A DNA stretch of 7,475 bases. It comes from SLJM01 sp964415785 (lineage in GTDB: Bacteria > Myxococcota_A > Bradymonadia > Bradymonadales > Bradymonadaceae). The translations under genes and the position numbers were made by a program. Positions 1 to 4,811 of the stretch are shown piece by piece; within the stretch, counting starts at the first letter, position 1; every line of letters begins with the position of its first letter. The DNA lies in contig CAYQBU010000190.1 in NCBI GenBank assembly GCA_964415785.1, positions 1-7,475 on the forward strand. The letters are read 5' to 3'. The notes under the pieces are model-generated. The model ran no database searches, was not told where the DNA came from, and saw only the letters and a program-made list of their open reading frames with translations.

Positions 1-868
1 GCTCCAGCCGGCGGCGCACCTCGGGAAACCTCGACAACAGCGCGAAGCTCCAGGCCAATAGATTCGACGTCGTGTCGTGGCCCGCCAAAATAAAGGTCAT
101 CACCTCGTCGCGGATCTCCTCATCGCTCATCAACTGCCCGCTCTCCTCGTCCTCGGCGAGCATGAACATCGACAATAGATCGTCGTACTCCTCTGCTCGC
201 CCCCGCCTCTCGTCGATCATCTCATAGACCAACCCCTCCAGGCGCTCCAGGGCCGCATTGACCCGCCGATTCCGGGGCGTGGGCACCTCTCGAGGAAGAC
301 TCAGTGGCGACATGATCCGCCGATTGACATCGCGAAATAGCAACACCAGATCGTCGCCGATCCAACTGGATTCGCCGCCGATATCGCGATTGAAGAGCAG
401 CAGCCCGGCGATGGACAGCGTCACCGACGACATCTGGCCGCTGATATCGATCTCTTGGCCCCCATCTCCCCTCGGCCATCGCTCCACCATCTCTTCGCAA
501 CATCGCCGGATCGTGGCCACATAGGACTCAATTCGATGGCGGTGAAACGCCGGCGCCACCAACCTTCGCTGGCGCAACCACCGATCGCCGTGACTGGTCA
601 AGAGCCCCTTGCCCACCACGGGCTCCAGAAACTCATAGGTCACCGCCTTTTTGTAGCGCCGATGCTCATCCTGCAAAATATGTTGAGCAAACTCGGGCGT
701 CGCCCCCAATATCAGGGTTCGCCCCGGCATCAGCGGCAACGACACCACGTCACCGTAGGCCTTGGACAGCTCCACGAATCCGCGAAAGGTGTCCTGGCGA
801 AGGCGCCACATCCAACGCAGCCCTTCCATGCCCGTGGGTCCCGGTATTTCTCTACCTATTTCCGCCAT
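1..868 (-). CDS. Cytochrome P450, C-terminus beyond window edge
   Basis: This is the N-terminal ~289 residues of a cytochrome P450, a haem-thiolate monooxygenase; the substrate cannot be told from the sequence. Reading leftward from ATG at 868, the protein opens REIPGP and has the C-helix motif WLRQR (WxxxR, near residue 97, normally binding a haem propionate). It carries the I-helix oxygen-activation motif AGHDTT at bases 68-85 (about residues 262-267), followed by a typical FPEVRRRL segment. The ExxR motif and the haem-ligand Cys must lie left of base 1, so integrity cannot be judged. No signal peptide or membrane anchor is seen, suggesting a soluble cytoplasmic bacterial P450. The start is supported by GAGGAG at 875-880 with 6-nt spacing; a competing ATG at 872 meets a stop after six codons. 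It lies 27 nt after the GrpE-like gene, so the two are probably cotranscribed. No redox partner gene is visible. Confidence 0.95.
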   Translation of the reverse strand, partial: MAEIGREIPGPTGMEGLRWMWRLRQDTFRGFVELSKAYGDVVSLPLMPGRTLILGATPEFAQHILQDEHRRYKKAVTYEFLEPVVGKGLLTSHGDRWLRQRRLVAPAFHRHRIESYVATIRRCCEEMVERWPRGDGGQEIDISGQMSSVTLSIAGLLLFNRDIGGESSWIGDDLVLLFRDVNRRIMSPLSLPREVPTPRNRRVNAALERLEGLVYEMIDERRGRAEEYDDLLSMFMLAEDEESGQLMSDEEIRDEVMTFILAGHDTTSNLLAWSFALLSRFPEVRRRLE

Positions 869-895
869 CCATTGCTCCTCATTGATTAACCCCGA

Positions 896-1606
896 TCAGC
901 CCGTCTTTTTCCCCACTACGACTTGGGCGCTGCGCACCACCGTGCCGTCCTCCAGCACCAGGCCCGGTCGCTTCACCTCCACGATATGGCCGGGTTTTAC
1001 CTCGTCGCTCTCCACCACCATCACCGCTTCGTGAACCCTGGGATCGAGCTTCTCTCCCCTCTCTCCCACCGACCGAGCTCCCTCTCCCTTCAAAAAGGCC
1101 ACAAATTGCCGCTGGATGGCCTCCAATCCCTGGCGCCAGGGACTGTCCTCGTCGATCATATCGATCGCCCGATCCACCCCGTCGAGCACCTCCGTAAGGC
1201 CTCCAAGCAGCCGGCGGCGCTCCTCCGTCCGCGCCGTCTCCACCGCTTCGCCTTGTTGGTTGCGCAGCCTCTTGAGATCCTCGTTTAACCGAGTCAACCG
1301 ACGCTCGTAGAGCTCGCGCTGCTGATGGCCCAGCGGCTCCGAGGACGCCTCCTCGGCTTTGCCGCTCCTCTCTTCTTCTTCGGCCCGTTGTCGCCAGACC
1401 TCATTTTCCTCGCCGAGCGCGGCCACTTGCTCCTTGAGGCGCTTGTGGGTGTCTTCCATCGCCTCCGATTGCCGCTCCAATTGATCGCAGCGCCGCCGAA
1501 GCCGCTGCACCTGGGCCACCAGCTCATCTCGTTGCTCCAACAATTCCTGGGCTACCTCCAGGGGAACCATTTTCTGTCCCCCGGGGCCTCCATAACGTCG
1601 ACTCAT
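896..1606 (-). CDS. grpE: GrpE-family nucleotide exchange factor with extended coiled coil
   Basis: This 236-residue protein matches GrpE, the ADP/ATP exchange factor for the DnaK chaperone. The C-terminal head is recognisable: GEKLDPRVHEAV (residues 184-195) corresponds to the family signature around GE-FDP-HEAV, followed by the GHIVEV and GTVVRSAQVVV beta strands. Before it, residues ~100-175 show the family helices, with LLGGLTEVLDGVDRAI resembling the usual LLPVLDNLERAL. Residues ~15-82 add a long charged coiled coil; E. coli GrpE has 197 residues in total. No signal peptide is seen, so it should be cytoplasmic. The ATG at 1606 has AAGG 8 nt upstream; an alternative ATG at 1570 (codon 13) has GGGGGA 6 nt upstream and would still retain the coil. 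No dnaK or dnaJ is in the window and the next gene is a P450, so this may be a second, specialised GrpE. The symbol is by family only. Confidence 0.88.
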   Translation of the reverse strand: MSRRYGGPGGQKMVPLEVAQELLEQRDELVAQVQRLRRRCDQLERQSEAMEDTHKRLKEQVAALGEENEVWRQRAEEEERSGKAEEASSEPLGHQQRELYERRLTRLNEDLKRLRNQQGEAVETARTEERRRLLGGLTEVLDGVDRAIDMIDEDSPWRQGLEAIQRQFVAFLKGEGARSVGERGEKLDPRVHEAVMVVESDEVKPGHIVEVKRPGLVLEDGTVVRSAQVVVGKKTG

Positions 1607-1773
1607 ACCTCATGCCTTGTTGCAGTTTTATTTCTAACGGCTTTGGACGCCCCACCTTAACAAAAGCACCACCACTTTCTGAACCCTGGTCAGTTGTCCC
1701 TCGGGCAAAAATCACTATGCTGAGCTATAAATCCGACACAGCCCCCGCATAACGCTTGCCCGGAGATCGACCG
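1607..1773. promoter_or_regulatory. Divergent intergenic region
   Basis: This 167-nt gap separates the minus-strand grpE-like start from the plus-strand lipoprotein start, so promoters in both directions are expected. For the plus strand, TTGTCC (1694-1699) and TATGCT (1716-1721), 16 nt apart, each match 4 of 6 positions of the sigma70 -35 and -10 consensus; this is only a candidate. A TATAAA at 1726-1731 has no suitably placed -35. No convincing minus-strand promoter was found, although the stretch near 1626-1637 is AT-rich when read leftward. Confidence 0.35.
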
Positions 1774-2451
1774 ATGACTCGTTACCGCCCCCTGCTCGTT
1801 GCCTCGCTCTGCCTGATGATGATCGCCTGCGCTGGCGACGATGCCGACACCGCCGTCTTCGATCAGTCGGCGGCCTCCGACGAGCAATGCGAATTCGGCG
1901 GCACCGTCATCACCTCCGGCTACGACACCAACGATGATGGCGTCTTGGATGCCATTTTTGAGGAGACCGTGATCTGCCACGGTGCCCCCGGCGACACCGG
2001 CGACGACGGCGCCTCCTCTCTCATCGAAACCGAGGAACTCCCCGCCGGTGATGAATGTTCCGAAGGTGGCGTTCGCATCGACGTGGGACTCGACGAAAGC
2101 GGCGATGGCCAACTTCAAGAGTCCGAGATCACCGACTCCCACATCGTCTGTAACCTCGACTGCCACAGCGGCGACCCCCTGGAGGTGGAACTGGACACCG
2201 ACGACCTCCCCTCCCCCATCGACAGCGGATCCACCGTCGAGGTCCCCATCACCACCGACGCTCAATCTCTCCAGATCCAGGCCATCGATCCCGCCGGCGT
2301 CTTCGACTTTCACATCACCTTTGATCCCGACGAGGAGCACCTGGTCGTCGAGCACCTCATCGGACTCGGCATCGCCGACCTCGCCCTCCAGATCACCGAC
2401 GGCTGCGATATGGGCATCACCCCCCTTCGCCTGGGCCCCTTTGAAAATTGA
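1774..2451 (+). CDS. Exported lipoprotein with two DUF7151-type Asp/Gly repeats
   Basis: This is a predicted lipoprotein of 225 residues. The signal peptide MTRYRPLLVA...LMMIAC ends at a lipobox-like MIAC (Cys19), followed by AGDD. Residues 39-70 and 95-130 are two copies of a Cys-bounded unit: C-x-x-GG, a Gly, then a calcium-loop-like segment (DTNDDGVLD and DESGDGQLQ), an acidic stretch and VC or IC. This is the pattern of DUF7151, common in myxobacterial surface lipoproteins, and the first copy continues into a collagen-like GAPGDTGDDG. The paired Cys (39/68, 95/126) probably form disulfides, and the Asp-rich loops may bind Ca2+; both are inferences. Residues ~131-225 form a beta-rich C-terminal region I do not recognise. 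The ATG at 1774 is chosen over TTG at 1756 because GGAG at 1762-1765 lies 8 nt upstream and the signal peptide then begins properly. The molecular function is unknown. Confidence 0.85.
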   Translation: MTRYRPLLVASLCLMMIACAGDDADTAVFDQSAASDEQCEFGGTVITSGYDTNDDGVLDAIFEETVICHGAPGDTGDDGASSLIETEELPAGDECSEGGVRIDVGLDESGDGQLQESEITDSHIVCNLDCHSGDPLEVELDTDDLPSPIDSGSTVEVPITTDAQSLQIQAIDPAGVFDFHITFDPDEEHLVVEHLIGLGIADLALQITDGCDMGITPLRLGPFEN

Positions 2452-2460
2452 CTTTCCAAC

Positions 2461-2517
2461 TCCTCTCCCGGCGTTTAGATTCATTGCTAACGTAGTCAAA
2501 CTCTTCGCCCGGGAGGA
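2461..2517 (+). promoter_or_regulatory. Possible hairpin covering the ribosome binding site of the DUF427 gene
   Basis: The Shine-Dalgarno site GGGAGGA (2511-2517) lies 3 nt before ATG 2521. Bases 2461-2465 (TCCTC) can pair with 2513-2517 (GAGGA), 2467-2468 with 2511-2512, and 2470-2473 (GGCG) with 2506-2509 (CGCC). That leaves one bulged T (2466), one C/C mismatch (2469/2510) and a 32-nt loop. The 11 base pairs would hide the whole site in the mRNA. The upstream DNA is pyrimidine-rich, so chance pairing with a purine-rich site is a real alternative. Confidence 0.35.
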
Positions 2518-2520
2518 TCT

Positions 2521-2982
2521 ATGCGCTCGCGTCCTCATTCCCCACCGTCATCGATCTGGGACTACCCGCGACCACCGGCCGTCGAAACCACGGATCGCCA
2601 CCTCCAGATCTTCCACCTCGATGAGGTGATCGCCGACACCGATCGCGCCATCGCCATCCTCGAGACCGGCCACCCTCCAAGCTACTATATCCATCCCGCT
2701 GATATACGGATGGAGCTCATGGAACCCGCCGACCGAACCACCTTTTGCGAGTGGAAGGGGATCGCCCACTACTTCCACCTCGTCTGCAAGGGCCAGACCC
2801 TGCCGGAAGTCGCCTGGACCTATATCGATCCCAACCCGGCCTACGAAGCGATCAAGAATTACCTCGCCTTCTATCCGGGCCGCCTCGACGCCTGCCTCGT
2901 CGACGGTGAGCAGGCCCGTCCCGAGCCTCGCCACTTCTATGGCGGATGGATCACCTCCGATATCCGGGGGCCTTTCCAATAG
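2521..2982 (+). CDS. DUF427 family protein
   Basis: This 153-residue protein is a single DUF427 domain, a small beta-barrel family of unknown biochemical role. Family landmarks are visible in order: IWDYPRPPAVE (12-22), the VIADTDRAIAILETGHPPSYY stretch (36-56), FCEWKG (75-80), AWTYIDPNPAY (98-108), AFYPGRLDACLVDGE (116-130) and the terminal FYGGWITSDIRGPF (139-152). It is full length for a one-domain member and has no signal peptide or membrane segment, so it should be cytoplasmic. The start at ATG 2521 is fixed by GGGAGGA at 2511-2517, which may be sequestered in a hairpin. It lies 69 nt after the DUF7151-type lipoprotein and 78 nt before the next lipoprotein; the spacing does not prove cotranscription, and nothing links it functionally to either. 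The C-terminus (PFQ) matches where members commonly end. Confidence 0.93.
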   Translation: MRSRPHSPPSSIWDYPRPPAVETTDRHLQIFHLDEVIADTDRAIAILETGHPPSYYIHPADIRMELMEPADRTTFCEWKGIAHYFHLVCKGQTLPEVAWTYIDPNPAYEAIKNYLAFYPGRLDACLVDGEQARPEPRHFYGGWITSDIRGPFQ

Positions 2983-2990
2983 ACCTTCCT

Positions 2991-3003
2991 GATTGTTGCA
3001 ATC
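2991..3003. repeat. Short perfect inverted repeat upstream of the lipoprotein cluster
   Basis: GATTG-TTG-CAATC has 5-bp arms around a 3-nt centre, in the 78-nt gap before the gene at 3061. TTGCA occurs twice (2996 and 3007), 11 bp (about one helical turn) apart. It could be part of an operator. It is too short, and lacks a following T run, to call a terminator. Confidence 0.25.
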
Positions 3004-3060
3004 CACTTGCATTAAGGTCCGACTGTCGTTTGCTCTGTCTCTCCGAACCCAAGTCCACCG

Positions 3061-3822
3061 ATGAGCCTACTTCGCACTGCTACCCTGATATTTGCTCTGT
3101 TCATGGCGATCGCCTGGGCCGGATGCGGAGATGACCCATCGGATCCCCCGTCCAACGGATCGAACTCCACTCCCCAACCCGACCCCGACGAGCCAACGCC
3201 CAATAATAACGAGGATGACGCCAATAACGACAATGACGCCAATAACGACAATGACGCCAATAACGACGATGACGCCAATAACGACGATGACGCCAATAAC
3301 GACGATGACGCCAATAACAACGATGACGCCAACAACAACGATGACGCCAACAACGACGATGATCCCCCCACGGACATCGTCGATGGCGATCCTCCCCAGG
3401 GCGACGCCGAGTTGACCCTCTTCGGTGGCGAGACCGAAGACGACCTGGAACCACTGCTTCAGGCCGACATTCTCACCTGGGAACAGGGCATGCAGGGCGG
3501 CTTCCACATCTGGGGCAGTTTCGAGCTCGACGACCCCGACCTCGCCAGCCTTAGCCCCTCAGATCTCGACGATCTCCACCAGGAATATAGCGTCTACGAC
3601 GAAGAGGGCGGTCTGGTGGCCACCACCAATCGCTACGGCTTCGCCGACGCCGACGATGGCGTTATCAAATCCGGCCCCTTCACCGTCATCCTTCGCCAGT
3701 CCATATCGCCCGAGGAAACCCTGGACGACCTCTACCTCTTTGAATTGACCGTCACGATTCCCGACCACGACCCCTATGAGAACTACCTATGGATTGGATT
3801 CGACTGTTGCCATTGGCTTTGA
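3061..3822 (+). CDS. Exported lipoprotein with Asn/Asp repeat linker
   Basis: This is a predicted 253-residue lipoprotein. A signal peptide (MSLLRTATLIFALFMAIAWAG) precedes Cys22, which is followed by GDD; Trp at -3 of the lipobox is unusual. Residues ~23-50 are rich in Pro, Ser, Asp and Asn, and 53-100 are eight hexapeptides of the form DANN(D/N)(D/N), giving a hydrophilic spacer that should hold the C-terminal domain away from the membrane. Residues ~108-253 form a compact domain with QGGFHIWGSFEL (about 151-162) and beta-rich segments; similar QGG-H-W motifs occur, from memory, in hypothetical myxobacterial lipoproteins. I cannot assign a function. ATG 3061 has no good Shine-Dalgarno site, but the reading frame is closed by a stop at 3013 with no other plausible start. 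The last 11 codons overlap the next gene by 34 bp, suggesting coupled translation. Confidence 0.85.
   Translation: MSLLRTATLIFALFMAIAWAGCGDDPSDPPSNGSNSTPQPDPDEPTPNNNEDDANNDNDANNDNDANNDDDANNDDDANNDDDANNNDDANNNDDANNDDDPPTDIVDGDPPQGDAELTLFGGETEDDLEPLLQADILTWEQGMQGGFHIWGSFELDDPDLASLSPSDLDDLHQEYSVYDEEGGLVATTNRYGFADADDGVIKSGPFTVILRQSISPEETLDDLYLFELTVTIPDHDPYENYLWIGFDCCHWL
3217..3360 (+). repeat. Tandem array of eight 18-bp units, in frame
   Basis: There are eight contiguous 18-bp units with consensus GACGCCAATAACGACGAT, starting at 3217, 3235, 3253, 3271, 3289, 3307, 3325 and 3343. Units 1-2 encode DANNDN, units 3-5 and 8 DANNDD, and units 6-7 DANNND. Units differ by one to three bases, and the last two use AAC where the others use AAT. 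Because the unit is a multiple of three, gain or loss would change linker length without shifting the frame. Confidence 0.95.
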
Positions 3823-4808
3823 TCAGCGCCCTGATGGTGGCCTGCGCCGACGACGCCTCCCCCTCTGACTCCAGCTGCACTCCGCCCGCCAGCGGCACCT
3901 GGGAGCACTCTCTGGAGAGCCATCCCACCGGCGCCTTTATGAGCGTCTGGGGTCCCTCACCAGACAAGGTCCTGGCTGTCGGCGGTCAACCGGACCTCGG
4001 TAGCGCCTACCTCCATAACAGCGACCAGTGGGAGGCCCTCACCCTCTCCGATGGCCCCATGCTCAACTGGGTCCACGGCACGGATGATGAGTTTTTTATC
4101 GTCGGAAATGAGGGCCGCGCCCTACGCCTCGTCGGCGATCCCCGAGACCCCACCTCCATCGATGCTTTTGATCTCGCCACCGAGGCCGACCTCTGGGGCG
4201 TCTGGGCCTACGACAGCGACAACGTCTGGGCCGTCGGCGGCGACGCCCGAGACCCGGACGGAGAACCGGCGCTCCTATTTTTTGATGGCCAACAGTGGGA
4301 ATCACAACCCATCCCCGAGCTCGACCGCCAGACCAATTCCCTCTTCAAAATTTGGGGCACCTCGACCGACCAGGTCTTCGCCGTCGGCGCCCGCGGCGTG
4401 ATCCTCGAATTCGATGGACAGCAATGGACCCAGGTGTCCAGCGGAGCCTCCGACGACTTCGTCAGCCTCTGGGGCCAAGGCCCCGACGAAATCATCGCCG
4501 TCGGCGGCCGCTCCAATGGCCAGATCGCCACTTTCGATGGGCAACAGTGGAATTCCGAAATTCTCGGCGGAAGCCCCGGCCTCAACGGCATCTGGATGGA
4601 CTGTCAGGGCACGGCCCACATCAATGGTGTCGACGGCCACGCCCTGACCCTGGCCGCCGGCGCCGACTCACCGCAGGTCGAATCCACCCCCACTTCTACC
4701 GTTCTCCACGCAAGCTTTGGCTTTGATGATGGTCCCCGCTACGCCGTCGGCGGAACCCTCCTCTCCTCCCCTCCCTACACGGGAACCATACTCGTCAGCG
4801 AGGACTGA
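3789..4808 (+). CDS. Exported lipoprotein, predicted seven-bladed beta-propeller
   Basis: This is a predicted 339-residue lipoprotein: signal peptide MDWIRLLPLALISALMVAC with the lipid-modified Cys19, then ADD. The mature part is built from repeats with a WG...(V/I)(F/W)AVGG...FDGQQW pattern. I count seven: about residues 51-88, 94-130, 136-176, 186-218, 225-260, 266-290 and 306-336, which fits a seven-bladed propeller of the WG/AVG type common in myxobacteria. Trp is abundant (14 in total), with three copies of DGQQW (about 166-170, 209-213 and 250-254). Propellers usually act as binding scaffolds, and no catalytic motif is visible. The start overlaps the previous gene by 34 bp and has only a weak GAG 8 nt upstream; a later start would destroy the signal peptide, so the overlap is probably genuine. 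The cytochrome gene follows after 3 nt, so the product may be a partner of that enzyme (inference). Confidence 0.87.
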   Translation: MDWIRLLPLALISALMVACADDASPSDSSCTPPASGTWEHSLESHPTGAFMSVWGPSPDKVLAVGGQPDLGSAYLHNSDQWEALTLSDGPMLNWVHGTDDEFFIVGNEGRALRLVGDPRDPTSIDAFDLATEADLWGVWAYDSDNVWAVGGDARDPDGEPALLFFDGQQWESQPIPELDRQTNSLFKIWGTSTDQVFAVGARGVILEFDGQQWTQVSSGASDDFVSLWGQGPDEIIAVGGRSNGQIATFDGQQWNSEILGGSPGLNGIWMDCQGTAHINGVDGHALTLAAGADSPQVESTPTSTVLHASFGFDDGPRYAVGGTLLSSPPYTGTILVSED

Positions 4809-4811
4809 GCG

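Noticed and set aside
222..889. Several frames at the left edge, including plus-strand frames of 88-144 codons
   Set aside because: The minus-strand frame from 868 to the edge reads as a cytochrome P450 with WxxxR and AGHDTT motifs, so the others are shadows.
2444..2457. GAAA-ATTGAC-TTTC as a terminator after the first lipoprotein
   Set aside because: The four-base-pair AT-rich stem is too weak and no T tract follows.
1690..2538. Minus-strand open frame of 282 codons opposite the DUF7151-type lipoprotein
   Set aside because: It is the antisense mirror of a real gene with a lipobox and recognisable repeats. The strong preference for C in third positions keeps antisense frames open. No ribosome binding site or family motif was seen.
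3217..3360. Tandem repeats as a possible CRISPR array
   Set aside because: The units are contiguous 18-mers without spacers and are translated in frame within a lipoprotein.
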